A DNA stretch of 64,000 nt, from positions 496,001-560,000 of the forward strand of contig VWZP01009170.1 in the NCBI GenBank assembly GCA_013396995.1, read 5' to 3'. Within the stretch, counting starts at the first letter, position 1. Each line of letters begins with the position of its first letter. Source of the stretch: Dicaeum eximium (Eukaryota; Chordata; Aves; Passeriformes; Dicaeidae). The translations under genes were made by a program, and so were the position numbers. A model generated the notes under the pieces. That model was given only the letters and a program-made list of their open reading frames with translations, ran no database searches and was not told the origin of the DNA. Positions 12,417-27,400 of this stretch are shown piece by piece.

Positions 12417-15400
12417 CTAAGGAAAGAAGCACATTGTTCATAAATTCTAAGTGTATGAGATTTTTGTTTTATTCCCTTTCCTTATTAAAAAAAAAGAAAA
12501 TACAAAAACAACCTCAAACCAACAACAAAAAAAGAAACCCAAGAAAAATCCAAGTATTAATACAAAATATGAATAAGAATATCATAACCATATTGCAATT
12601 CCACTCCATTTTGCTACATCCTTGTACTATTCTTGAGATCTGAGTATTTGTCATAGCTATAGTATCCTAGCCTAGCTGAACAGAAAATAAGGCTAAAGAT
12701 AAACCTGTTTATATAAAGTCTCTTTCAATCTGCTATTCAAAAAACAAACAAAATCTTAAATACATTTCAAAAGAGAACTGCTTTTTGGACAGTGGAAAAT
12801 GTCAACCAAAAATTCAGCTGTACAGCAATGGAGTATAGAATTTCTGATGCACCTCAAATTCCCTAACAACAATAAGGTGACACATCATAAATATTATTAT
12901 TAACATTAATAATAAATAGAACTATACATAATTTATAAACATAATCATAACTATATATAACACATCATAAATACCTGATATGTTCTTTCATTACTTTTGT
13001 CCCTTCCTCCAATTCACAAGATCATTTAAAAATTAATTAGGACAGCTTCCCTAAATATTGAGAGAAATCTTACTTTAAGACTCTAACCATTTAAGAGACC
13101 ATTTGTGGTATTAAGGACATATTTAAGCCCAAGAAATTAACTTACTGATATCTCTCAAAAGGTAACTAACTACAGAACATCTTACCTACCACTGCTTTAT
13201 TACACTGATGGAGCACACTAAAAACACTTGTAGATCAATGCAGTGAAAATGCCTTCAGCATTTAACAGGAAGGAAGGGAGAACAGAAGTTTGCTGGCACA
13301 GCTCTTACTTGACAACACACCTGCTTGTGACATCAAACAATCATTCTCAAATTAAAAAAAAACAAACAATAAATGTAGAATGATCACCTGACCAACTCTT
13401 CCAGGATGCTTCAGTGCTAAACCCCCACTGGAGACAGCAGCAGCGACATTTCCTTCTTGGTCAACAACAACTGCACCAACTGTATCCAATGTTCCTGAGT
13501 CGTTCTCCTGCAGGGCACACAAACAGAAAAAAAATCCTAGCAAAAAGAGTATATTCAAGTCAGATCTCACTCCTTAGGAGTGTGCAAGTGAGAGGCCTAG
13601 CAACCAAATGGATTTTTTATCATGCACCTGTACCCACTGCCATAAATCTTCCCAAAATGCTGCTTTGCCTCACATAGGACCTTAATAACACTTCTCCAGT
13701 CATAAGAAGGTAATAAACATCTCAGAACTCATCCAATGCTTAGATCACCTGCTTTTACTCACAAAAGTGCCAGAAGTCATGTTTTGTTAGTGGCTGCCAC
13801 TTGGCCACTAAGAAATGATTCACCAACTGATGCCACATCAAAAGGCCTTTCCTAAAAGGCCCAAGAAAGCCTTTTCAGAGGCTCTGATCTTTAAAGATGT
13901 GTGATTTTTACAAAAATGAAACTTTAAACCAAACTCCCTCCCCCCCAAAAAACAAAGAACCACCAAAAAAACCAAGCAGCTGTTTACCATGTAAAGAGAA
14001 ACTGATATTCTGAGCAAGAAAATACTGATATTCTGAGCAAGACAATAAATAGAAGCCTCAAGAAAAAAATCTCCCCTAGGACAGATTCTTTCTGCCAGAC
14101 TTGTTCTCAGTTCAGGAATCTTGAGTAAAGCAATTTTACCCTTTGTTCCCTGTAACTACAGGGTAACTAGGAAAGTGTCCTTACTTCCATGACTTCTGAG
14201 GTAGATTTACTTCCCCCAGGAGCAGGAGTCTTTCTTCATATCCTTCCCCCATTCCTTAATGCACCACACTAAGTCCCTCTTAGAGAAGGAGCAGTTTTCC
14301 CCTCTCTGCCTAGGCTTGGCCTGGATTCCCCTCTCTGAAGAACCCAGGGCAAGGCACTCACACTTCATGCTCCACCACACACACAGCATGCAGTGTACAG
14401 AAAATAAAACAAATAAGCAAAATTAATCCATCATCCATCATGTACTCCAGAGATGCACACTGCTGCTGCATAAGCCTCAAGCCTCTTTATATAGACTTAC
14501 CCAGTGGAATAATGCCAAATATTATTAAGTTTTTCATATAAATGTGAACTTTCTAGACTAGAATTCAGAGGGAGGAATTAAAAAAAAAACAAAACCTAAC
14601 TATTCAACTTCAAATTATCACATTCCCATCATCAATTAAAATTTCCTTGGGCATACTGTGTCACTTATCAAGCACGGATTCTAGCACTGCAATGTTGATG
14701 ATACTCTGGCCACACTTAAGAGAAAACACTTGGGTTAATTCTGTCTCAAAAGGAAAAATATGCAGTGCAGCACTACCATGTTCTACAGTACTTTTCAAGC
14801 AACTGAAACTCCTAGGCAGGAGTTTCATTCTTGGCTTTCACCCAGAATAAATTTCTTCTCTGCACCTACACCTAGATCTTCCCTGGCAAGTTCTGCACTC
14901 AGATGCTGGCACTGACCACACTCAATATTCAAACAGATGGACAGATGTCCCAAGAATAAAGCAGAGTAACTGCTTAAAGACAGACAGGGGTGAAAAGTTA
15001 GAGTTCCACAGTTTCAACTGGCACTAGGAAGAAGGAGAAGTTGAAAAACAGAGGAAGGAAGGATCAGGGAGGGTAGGAAAAGTAGAAACAAAAGGAGTTT
15101 TGATGATGGGAGCAAAGGGGATAAGAAAAGAGCCAACTCCTTTCCAAGTTCTAAAGATGAAAGAAAATTAAGGAATCCTTTTTTAACATCTCATGTGCAA
15201 ATGTATTCTCCAACTCCCAGGACTCCCAGACACACCCTGAGCTAATACTAACCCAGTTTAAACAACACTACTGAGTGGATGGAAAAGACCTTAACCAGCA
15301 GAGCAGGCTGCTCACAGGGGGTGCAAATTCCCATCCTTGGAGGTTTCCAAGACCAGACTGGACTCTTCCCAACATGAATTCTCTTATGGTTTCTATGTAG

Positions 15401-18400
15401 AGAAGAACTACTGTAATACAGGTGCTGCTGTCTACCCCCTGCTCCCTTTTATCAAAGGAAATTATACCCACAGCAAAAAACTCGATTAATAGACCACTAC
15501 AGATACCAAAATCTACCCCATCAAAGTTAGTTTAAATGAGGCAACTTCAAGGCTGGGAATCTTTTCTAAGGGAAGCAATGGTAAGGGAAGGTTGAATTGG
15601 CCCACACAACCTTCTGAAGGAAATCTGTACCTCTGAAGCAAAGGAATTCTGTATTTTTCTTCTCAGTAAAATAGGTTTGGTGTTAGGGGTGGGGGCTGGT
15701 TTTTGATCAAAAAAAAAAGTCACTGATACATAGGTGATACTATATTTATCCTTATTCAGCAAACTGAAAACCAGTGATGACCAGTTCTATTCAACATCCA
15801 ATGGGGAAAATACACTGTCAGTATGTTCTACATACATGAACTGTACTGGCAACCCTATGAATTATGGACCAGTAAATAAAGAGCTCATCACAACTGAACA
15901 CAGGAACTTCCTGGACATCTCCCTGTGGAAAAGCATCATGTGCCTGAGGAGTCACTGCCAGACTGCACTGGCTGAGAAGACTTTCAGTGCCACACATTTC
16001 ATCTCTTCATCATTCTCAATGAATGATGAATCATCTCATCATTCATTCACACAAATGCTGAAAAGCAGAGGATCCTGTCAAGCTAATGTCAGGACAATAA
16101 AAACAAGTATGATAAGTACTACAATTCACAAAGTCTAAAATAAGACCAAACTTTATATAGATATAATAGGGACTAAACAAGATCCAGCTTGCTTGTCCTT
16201 ACCCTTCTGTTGATTGATTTACTTAGCTACTTAAATTTTAAAATTTTGCAGGTTCTAAAGGAAACCTGGTGATAATCTGTTACCAAATTCTGTATCTGAG
16301 TTCAGCTACTATATGATACTTGTCCACTGCAAAAGCAGTTTGGGTGTTTTAACAATGCAGTATTGCAACCTAAATATAATCTATTATGTAGTTAATATTT
16401 TGCATGGAAATAACTGAAAGTCAGTGTTATAAGTCAGACTTCACATTACTTAATTTGCACCTTGCAGCAGGAAATTAATTTATCAAACCATGGTCCAAAT
16501 ACTCAGATTTTGCTAAGAACATGCACACAAAAAAGAAAGATGCTCACCTGCACAAATGCAGAGTTCTATCAAATATTTTTAAAAACCCCTCCTTCCCTCC
16601 TGCACATAAAAAAATTGTAAATATTCATCACTACAAGCCCCTAAGGAAGCAACTAGGAGATTAGGAGAGCTCTCCCCAGTGCCCACTGAAGATTCTACAC
16701 ACAGGGCGTTTTTCCTCTCTGCTTGAGATAGTTTTGAAATGCTGTGGAAACTAATTACCACTGAATCTCATCTCTGAGTATAACTGACAAAATACAAAAT
16801 TAATCAGATGGAAGCAATTAACATTTATATGCTATCTAATTATATAAAGCTTGATGAACAATCCCAGCCTTCCCAGTTTAACAGTTGTTTGGCGTGTAAA
16901 AAAGAAGACTTTGTTTGATCTTCATGTGCAAGATGAGGAAATTATTCCATACTGTATTTCCACAGATAAAGCCAAAACAAAACAACAAAACTTAACTAGA
17001 AAGGCTGAAAATTATTTAGGTTTCTTTTCCCATATTAAATGGATTTTGAAGTATACTTTTGAAAACTGTAAGGTATTATCAAAAACCACTTGCACACAAA
17101 TGTGGGATAGAACATTTATTTCTTTTTTAAGGAAATTTCCAAACTGCAAGACTAAGTAAGACAGACACTAGACTTGCCATAGCTGACTGCTACACTTATA
17201 ATTACCTGCACATAGACAAAAATATTGTCTAAATATGTTCAGTCTTAATACAGTAAGTGAAGCACTTGGAACTGTTGATTCCACGCATATAATTCCAACT
17301 AGTGTACACATATGTACACTAGCACCTATGCTAAACTAGATAAAAACCAAGCCATTTTTAATAAAACACAACCTAAATAATGTTATTTATAGAGTTAAAT
17401 TACTAGGCTATAAAATATTAACTTGCAAACACCAACCTGTTCCAAAAAAATCATGTGTACTGGGGGTTCTTAGTGTCACTTATTCAAATCAAGAAGAGGA
17501 CAATTTTTTACAGATACGCTCACATCACTTGTAAAAGTTTGTAATAGCAAAAGACAAATTAAAGTTAGGGCTTCTAGCCAAATTCTGCTATGCTATTTTC
17601 AATGATAATTTCTTCTGGTAAAAGACAGACCAACAGTAAGCAGACAAATATTTACTTCTGATATTTACTAGTGCTTGAGGGGAGAATTTGAGAATGGCAT
17701 CTGGCTGAAAGAACACATCATAGACACCCCCCATGAGAATGTTTAGTTAATTTTTGTTTGTGTGTGAATTATTTCTTAGCTGTGTAAATCAGTAAGACTC
17801 TGCAACTTAAAAAAGACTAAATTTTTACACCTTCAAAATTTGGTGAAGTTATTAATGGATCTTCCTGTATGCAAATGCATAACTCTCTGCAAATCCCACA
17901 CTGAGTGAACAAAGAAAAATACAGCAAAGAGAAAACTCCATTCATCAGGAAATAAAACTCCTTTAGTAAGTTACACTGCCAAATTTTTCCATACAAACTT
18001 TGGCAAATTTCAACAGCCTCATTCTTTTTAAGGTTGGTATCATCACATTTTTATTGAAAACTAATTTTTAAGGCTGTATTCTTCTTTTTAGCAGGTGACG
18101 TTTATCAGTAGCTCAAACTTCCAAGTAATTTCAGCCTGTTTTGGTCACAACACTGTCTCTTCACCCTGGCCTATGAATTCTGATCCCATTCAACTCCACC
18201 TTTGTTAACATCCTTTCTACCTTGCCCTCCCCACAGCCTCAGCACTGACGACAGAGGCACACGTGCTCAGCTGCAGCAGAGTTGAAGTGGGTGAGTCAAA
18301 CCAGACAATAACACAGCTCTGAAGTCCTGCTGAAAGGAATGGTCTGCAGCTCCACAGAAGCACAGCTGATAAAAAGTTACATGAGCATTTATCAATTGAA

Positions 18401-21400
18401 ATAACTTTGACATGATTACCTTCTAATTATTCATGTATTTAAATGCTTTTAAAACAGTTACTTGAAAACCTTTTATGAGAGCACAGCTTTGACAGAGTGA
18501 GTTTCATGTCAACAAATTCCACACCTCATCCTTGCTAAATGACCCTTTTCCACTAGTTTGGGGACCTATAGTCTACTTTTTTTCTTTTAGAATTTGATTT
18601 TTCATTTCCATCTCATTTTGAAAAACTCCCTTGAAAACCTTACTTCCTGTAAGGCTGCAATTATCCTACACTCTGTGGATAGCAAGAGAATTCCATACTC
18701 AGAGCATGGGTTGGTTTTCATCCCTGCTCCACAGACAGGATGTGCCCAGACAGCTGACAAAACCAGCATGTTGTTACTGATTACTCACCAGGGAGAAGAG
18801 CTCTGTGTGATCACCTCCTTTACCTACCACCACTGGCCTTGGGGAATCTCCCACAAGTGCTGCACAGGACCCTGGAGCCCTTGAAATTTCGAATTGCAGG
18901 TCTGTAAGCTCATGCACTGGCATGTGTTTCAAGCATTGACTTGCCCCTTATTACATGAACAGCAACACTGCACAGGGACCCCTCCTCCCTCAGGTACTTT
19001 CACACTCCCAGCTTCACAAGGAGCTAATGAAGTCCTGTGGACAGGAAAAGTTCCAAAATGAACAACTAACTTCCATGGCTCCCACATCCTTAATGTCTTC
19101 ACAGGTCTTAGCTCCTCGAAAAAATCAAAATTAGCACCCTGCTAGAGAAAACATCTAATCTAAGAACACAGATGTAAACTGCCTAAATTATCAATTTATT
19201 TTAAAATTTTATTTTAGTTTGCCTTCACAGACTACAGAGAATACACTTTTGCTAACAATTCTCTGAGATTTACACCTTATTCATATCAATATGTGTAACT
19301 ACTCAGTGGTCAGACAGCTCAGCAAAGCAAAGAGAAATGGCCAATCTGAAGAGCCACAGGCCCCAAATAAAGCACAGGCATTTAATTTAATGGGCCATAA
19401 TTTGATATTCAACATTAAACACAAATACTGTGAATGACATTCTCACAGGTTACCAAAGCTCTGCATTTAAACTAAGAATGAGGGGAACAGAGGGAATCCT
19501 AGTAGTTTTGTAGAACAAGTAATATGGGCCAGGTCAATGCCAGATGCATGCACAGATGCACATGTTTACCTACCTGATATTTCAAATTTCACCAACTCCA
19601 GTTCCATAATGCAGTGTGCTCAGGAAACATTAAGAAATGGGAAACAGTGACAGAGATCCCAAGCTAAAGAAAATGTTTTGGTAAATAATTATCTGTTTGC
19701 ATTTACATTTGTTGTATTTCCAGTTCAAAATAAGCAAAATGTTTTTCTTAGCACAAACAAGATCTAAAGTGATGGTTTGGTTTTCAAATAGCAAGGCAGA
19801 AAGTTTTAACTGCACTAAGTTTTCATTATATCATCTCAACATTAAGATGGACAAGGAGAACAGGCTTCTGAGGCTTTATCAGTCTTATAAGACAGGAAAC
19901 TTATTAGCAATAAGCTATAAGTTTAGGATGACACAAGAATTTGAAACAAGAGCTAACCTTTTCATTTGATTGTCTTCTTTTCTTTAGTTGAATGAGATCT
20001 GTTTCCACCTTTTCGGCCAACTCCAGCTTCCTCTTGTTCCTCTTAAAAGCTGCTAAACTAAACCCTATAAAAATAGTTCAAAAGCAGGTAACTAAGTAAA
20101 ATTTACTTATTTTAAGCAAATATTGATAAGTCGACATTTTGAAGGACACATCCCCCACTTCTTTACTGATGCAAAAAGCATCAATAAAAGGCCAAACACT
20201 AAGTATTCAAGTTTCAGTACAAGTTGTTCACATCTTTTCCTAAGTTAAAAAGTTCTACTATTGTTCAGCAACGGTGATGAATAAAATATCTGGTAGAAAC
20301 ACAGCATGAACACATGGAAGCTGGTCTAAATATCTTTGGCAAAGAAGCAGCACTGCACAGAAGAGAACAGAATAAGTGGCTTGTGTTAAAATTGTTTTTG
20401 ACTGCTGACAAGTAAATAGATACCATGTGAGCTCATTCTGATAGCCATAAAATTAGGTTACTATTTTATTACCTTAATCACATATCTGTATGTTTACCCA
20501 TATATTTAAAGCCACACACAAGTCTAGAAGGAGTTTATGCTCCATAATCCAACACAGTCTAAAGACCACCTAGGTCTCAAGAAGACAAACATCTACTTTC
20601 CACATCTAAGCCCCACATTCAGAAAGGAAGTGCTCTCTAAAGTGAACTAAAAAATAAAATTGTTATGCTTAAGAGACCAAAATTAAATGTTCCCATTTTA
20701 GAAGTTTCAGTTCATGAACAAATTGCAGATATTGACATATTTAGTTTAAATTAGTTTTGACTCAGTATCATCCCCAGGCTGTTTTAACACTCTCTGTAAA
20801 ATGTAAAGAGGTGGGGAGAAAATGTCTTTTGTCACTTGTTTAACCACACCAAATCAGGCTATTGGGAGAACAAAGCAATTTGAATCTTTTACTTACATAA
20901 ATAAGTCACAAATTCAATGGAAACTAAATAGCACAGATTTTTCTATAAACTTCAAAAAATGCCATTTTAAATGAAATTCTGAACATAGCTACATCACTGT
21001 TATTCAGAAGACTGGAACAGATGCATGAAGGCTAGTAATAAACTCAATATTGCAGAGCCAGTGGAACCCAGAGCTTTCATTTACAATTCTCACAAAGTCC
21101 ACAGACAGTGAGCATTTTACTTTGAAACTTCTCCACACAGGTGTCAAATTCACCTAGTGAACTCCCTTTTAATCATGTTTTTAAGTATATAAAACTGGAC
21201 CTTAATGTACACACAGTTAGTTATTCAAGTATATAACTCAAAAAGTGGCGAGAAAGCTGGCATTTCTCTCCAAAAACTAATGAACACCAATTTTTTAAAA
21301 ATGTAAGCCCATATTCATCAGCCACCACCAAGTAAGGAATTCATTCTACCATATAGAGCTGATTAATGCAGCTACTTAGGACAACACATTTTTATGTCTG

Positions 21401-24400
21401 AAATGAGGATGAAGAGGTAAAACCTGAATACTTGATAAGAAGGAGCAGGCAAAGAATCATTTCAGTCAAGTACTAATTGGCAGTGGGGAGAAGCAAACTA
21501 AAAACCTCTCAAAGATCAAGAACTCGGTAAAAAGAAGTGCTCCAAAATAAATTAAACCAGCACATTGCTTTTAAGAGAATTTTTAAACAGGAGAACTTGT
21601 AAGTTGACACAAGTTCACCAAGCAAATACCTATGGGCAGAGCCATAGGGGTGAGTAACAATGGTGTGTGGCCTTGGTATTCCTCAAAAGCAGGCATTACA
21701 CAGGGATAAATATACTTAAGCCTGTTACCTGCTGCTGCACTGCCTCCTGCCAAGTTGGAAAAAAAGTAAACCTAGAGAGGCAAAAGGGTGCAGGAGCCCA
21801 CAGATGCAAACCTGAACACGTTCTCATACTTCAGAGCCAAATGTCAGCAGTGTCCCAAAACCTTCTGCAGTATTTGCATGTTCACCAGTTCAAACACATG
21901 CACAAAGATCACAGCAAATGCACAGAACACATGGACTAGTTCCAAGCTGCCCTGCCAGCTGCACAGAGTGCTGCTATATGGCCTCTCAGCATCTCCACCC
22001 CACCTATACCTTGGCAGCATGTTTATCCTGCCATTTTTCCCCAACACACAAAATTCTCCAAGCTTGAGAGGTGCTTCATTCACTTAAGACCGCAATCCCT
22101 AGCTAAGAAAATAATTTTCAGAGGTTACCCTGTGCTTTAAGATTGTTTGTCTTTTCAAAACAAGAAAAAACCTGAAGACTTACTCTGAATGATCTGTTAA
22201 CAGTAACTTCTTCTCTGCATTGTTAATTCAAAGTGGTATTGGTAAGTTGTGAAATACAGTCCAGAAAAAAACGTCATTATTAGCAAAGAAGTACACATCT
22301 CTTAGGCCATGTCAGACAGACAGATGAAGACAGCTTCTAGAAACACTTAATGATGTAGGTTGGAATGGATATTAGAAGGTTGTGTAGCCCAACCTCCAAA
22401 AAAACCCAAATCCAATTTAAAAGGATTTGTCAGATTCTGAATATTTCCAACAATGGAGATTTCACAACTCCTCAGGGCCTCTGCTTCAATATTTCATCAA
22501 CCTCAGGTTTAAATAAATAAGGTATTAATTCATACTCTTCAGTTTTGTTCAGTTTACCACGAAACATCACACCTTTCATACCTGTGAGGGGACATCAGTC
22601 TAGTCAGACATCCCCTAGAAGGGAAATTCTTGTGCTCAGGCTACACTCAGCATCAGGAGAGTTACTACGATTAACTTTCATCTAAAACGTGAAGATTTTG
22701 TTTTAGTAAGGACTTCTGAATAACAGCCTTTCATTATTTAAGAAAAATAATTACTAGCAGTAATTATCAATTCCTCTTAGCAGGATAAGCCAGCTACTAC
22801 CTCCAAAATGACCAAATAATTATGAAATAAAGGACCAGGTTACAACTCAAAACCTGGCAATTTTTTCCTCTGATAGTTTTATGTCCAACTTCAGTTTAAA
22901 AAAAAAGTCTTAAAAAAAATGACTCTTACTTGACTCTTATATTTGGGTTGTTTTTTTCCTCCCCAGAAAAAGGGAATAAAGACTCAAGCAAGTGACAGGC
23001 TGCCTGCCCTCAGTTTATTCCTGCCTTTGTGATGCTCTGTCTATGTAAAACCACTATAAATGCCATTAAAATGAACAGTACTCTCATTGTTTCATCTTGG
23101 TCTACTAGTGACAAAAGAAACTGAGAAACACAAGTGAGCTTCAAACTACATGCATGAAAGATGAAATTAGAGTTTTCTGAAAACATCCTCTAAGTTTGGT
23201 CCTTGACAAAGAACATATTAAAACATTAAATTAAAACATTCCATGAACTAAAATACCATCCAGGATTCAAATGTGCTTGGTTAACAACACACACGCACAA
23301 GATGGAAAAACAACCCACAGAAAATTTACTTTGAAAATAAGCATGACAGACAGAAAGAAAACACCTAAACACAATCTGAGTTCATAGTTCACATGAAATC
23401 TAAAACAAAACCTCAACTTTGTGGTGCAAGGACACTACAAAATTTCATTTGTCCTTAATGACAGTATAAAAACCACTCTCACCTTCTCCAACCAGACAGT
23501 GCATTCCAAGCTTGAGAAAAGGAAAGGGTCACAACACAGTGATGAAGACAGGCATGTTTTCCTAAAACAAATGCAATATAGCTACATCAGCCTGATGTTG
23601 CCTGGGTCAAGGAGGAAGAGTAAGAGAAGCAGAGCTTACTGACTGGGGAGAAAGCTAGGAAAAGGGATAAGGGAAATGATGGAATTTTAGCTTGAAAAAG
23701 TTTTGGATCACAGCCCAGTGGTATTGTTGTTGAAATCTATGGAAAGGTATTTGGTAAAACGTCCTTTGATTTTGCTCAAGAAGTTTAGATGTAATTCAAA
23801 CAAGTACTTTCAGATAAAATCCCTGGCAATTACTATCCTACCCAGTAACAGCATGTATACTCCACATCATGCTTAGAAGAATTGAGAATTGAGTCTTGGG
23901 AGCCACAGAGTACAACCAGCCCATCTGTTCTGCTCCCTCATTTATGCACCTACTGGCATAAATAAAACCGCTCAGAGCTGCTGGGAGAGGAAGGAAAAAA
24001 AAAGAAAAAAGCCCGACAGTTTTACAAAATTACTGTTCTTGTTTAAATATAATTTTCTCAGGCCTCATGCAGACTAAAGGCTCAGTGAGTGACAACTGTA
24101 GCACATCAGAACCAAAATATTATAAATAAAACCAAGTATTTATCACACACCCCTGCCTGGCAGCATGGGACGCCTCTTCTGGAACAAATAATCTTCAGGG
24201 ACCTGGAAACACCTTCCTAATCCTTCACATTCCCCCTTCAGCCCCCAAGGTACCAACAGGAGTGGCCCACGTGTACTCTGCAATTTGGGAGTAACTGTGC
24301 CAGAGAGGGAAGCACTGGTGGGATGCTTGGTCACACAGAGGTGAGACAAGAGCAGGGGTTTGCCTGGGAAAAGGTTCAGAACACCTGGAAGTAGCTCCTG

Positions 24401-27400
24401 CTCAACACCTCTGGCCTGCAGGAGAGGTTGGCATTAGTGGATGTGGTATCAGAACATGCACTTCATAGTATTTGTGGATATTCTCAGTCTCTTATAACAG
24501 AGAGAAGCACATAGCTCCTCCCAGGCTCGGCCTGGGAAAGTCAGAGAAAGAATTAAAACAATTATTATCTTATCCCCTGCACCTGGTGCTTGTGAAAGAT
24601 GTTTACAAGAAGTTGTTCCCTGATTGACCAAGAGTGTGAGAGAAGTTTCCTAAAGACCAATCAGGTCTTAGGTCCATGGCTTTCTCAGTAAGAAGTGTGA
24701 TTTTCTATTAATAAATGCTTTTTATGCCTTCTGAATCACAGAGTCAATCTGTCACCTTCTTCTGTCCCCTGTATCATGTTACAAATATTTATCTGTAAAT
24801 GCAGAAGAAAAGTCTCACAGGCTCATCTTGTTCAAAGCTAAGACTGCTGTAGGTGTTCAAAAGGTTCTGATGTTCCTGGATACCCTGCTGAGAAAGGGCC
24901 ATAGGATCTCCATTACAGAATTCATTAGCCCAAGATTCATCTCCTTAACTATTACTGCTAGACAACAAATACACCTTTTTTTCAGGCTTTTTTCATTGTT
25001 ATCAGCACCTAACAAAGAGATGAGAAAGTAATTTTCAGCAAGCAGGTCAGTGGAAGAGATCATTAGTCCCTGAGTCAGTTCAAAGACTCATCTGTGCCAC
25101 TTGTTTGCCATAAAACTTCCACATCCTTTACTCATCTCCTGTACTCTGATTATTCCCTTAACTCCTTTAACCATTATACTGTGTACAAGTAAAATTTTAA
25201 TAAAAAATCTGGACAGTTCTATTAGATAATGATACAATGACTAAGTAAATGAAACACAACTATATTCCCCATTCTACACAGCTCTTCACAAGTTTTTCTT
25301 AGTCACCTTTTATAGCCCATTAGAAATGAGAGCACAGGCAAACAAACAGCACACTTGTCCTATACATGGAATCTTTGAAACTACTGAATTGTACAAACAG
25401 ACTTAAATACAACACTAAGACATCTTTTCATGTTATAAATAATGGTACAATTAATAAATATCTACTGGTTAATTCCAGCCCTGTGTACTTTGAACAGGCC
25501 CACAGATGACAGGCTGTTTATTAGAATACACTGTTAGTTCCTTGCCCAAAGTTAATGCAAAACATTTTTACTATGAAGTCCATGTTTCCTTAAAATCCCA
25601 TGCTTTTATTAGCCACGCGTATTCCCTTATTTATTTTCAGCAAGGTTGAAAATTTTGAAAATGGCTACGTGAACAACTGTATTTTCAAATAGAGGCAGGA
25701 AATACAAATTTTTAGCACCACTAAATGACAAATCAAGTTCAGGACAATATTCAAACCTTCCTGGTTATAGTGGTGGAACAGCAAGCTGGGAACACAAAAA
25801 CCAAATACAAACTTTCTATCACACACATTACAAATTATTATGCAACTAAACATTATGCAACCTGTAACTGTTCAGCAATCCTTGTTTAAAATCCAACTAT
25901 AAATTGAAAATACTAAGAAAACTCCAAGAATATTTTTATATGTTTGAAGTAGAGACAGAGGTCTGACCAATCATATAGCACCCCCTGGCAGACAGTGCTT
26001 AAAGTCAGCTGGCAGAAGCTTTCTGCATTTTATCTTTCTATTCCATATTAAAAGAGAATGCAACTATTGGAGAACAGAATTAAAAAAGAATATACTAACA
26101 AATTAGTTAACCCACAGGAATTCAAATGATCTTGTGAAGAATTCTGTTGAGCAGTTGCTAAAATAAATGACACAAACTAAAACAGAAAGATGAAAATAAA
26201 TTTCTTTTTAACAAAGCTATTTTAAATTACAAATTAACACCACTTAGGCTGGTGTTGGGACTAAAAGACTACTAGAGATAGCTTCCATGTTGCCAAACTT
26301 TGACAGAAACAGCAAAATGAATGGGGGGAAAAAAGGCACTTGGCGAAAGCATATTAAAAAAAAATAACCTCTCTCTCAGAGCACTACTCTATAGATCTGG
26401 TTTTTACAACATAAACTCAGGGTAAACTGCTGCAGGACACAGCATTTACTATGTCCTGCAAGAAATCTTGTTTTTCATCAAGAAGCCTTTCCTGAGCCTG
26501 CAAGATTTTCATTCCAAGTATCTTCTGGGCACTTTGGCCCAACCTTTTTCCTGGGTAACTTACAGCCATTCTCCTGGCTGTACTCAGCTGTTCAGATTTC
26601 AGAACAGCAAGTGACCCTACAATACTGTCTCCAAATCCAGGGAGGATTTACATCATGTATGCAGATTAACAAAGCTTCCTAACCAAATCCCCAGAACCCT
26701 TGAGTTTCTCTCCAAATCTTTCATCCTCCCCTTAAAAATAAAGAAAACATGGTCTGAGCCACTGCCTGAAATTCATAGCACAGTTCCAGTAGTATGGCAA
26801 ATGTTTTTCTTAATACAGTGATAATGAACTAATGAGAAAACTGGGAGAGAGGTGAGATTTGGGGTTTTGCAGGAGAGGAAGGCAATACTGGTGGTCAGGG
26901 AGACACACAGGGTCACTAGAAACTACACTCACCCAGAAAAGACTGTCCCTCATTACAGAACCCAAACAGCCCTAAGATAAACAGGAATTTCCATGCATGC
27001 ACACAGTTAGTTAAAAAAAAGTAACAAAGTACAAGTAAAGAAATGATCTGTTACAAGTAGAATTTCAAACCAACACATAGCAGCCCCGAGTCTGTTGAAC
27101 AAGATGTGATTTTACTGATGACACTAAGTTATTCAAGGTAATTAAAGAATGTGAGTGAAGAAGGATTCTGAGTAGGATTCTGACAATGAAGTAGCAGCTT
27201 TTATTCAGCAAGTCTCAAAATAATTACAGTGAGCTAACTCATCGTTGTAAAGGTTTTTGCAGGTGCTGCAAACTAATATGGGTTCAAAAGGAAATAAAAA
27301 TTTCATGTCACATAAAAATGCCACTGTTAACTTTCCACATATGCAGGAGTCACTAACAAGTCAGTAATTCAGAGTCTGGAATAATATAAGGGATAGGGGA

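Larger units (their letters stand above)
13508..19957 (-). other. TASP1: TASP1 intron between exons c7 and c8
   Basis: Intron of about 6.45 kb with a small CR1 fragment, a 23-bp tandem duplication and two perfect inverted repeats listed separately. Nothing gene-like was seen. Confidence 0.85.
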
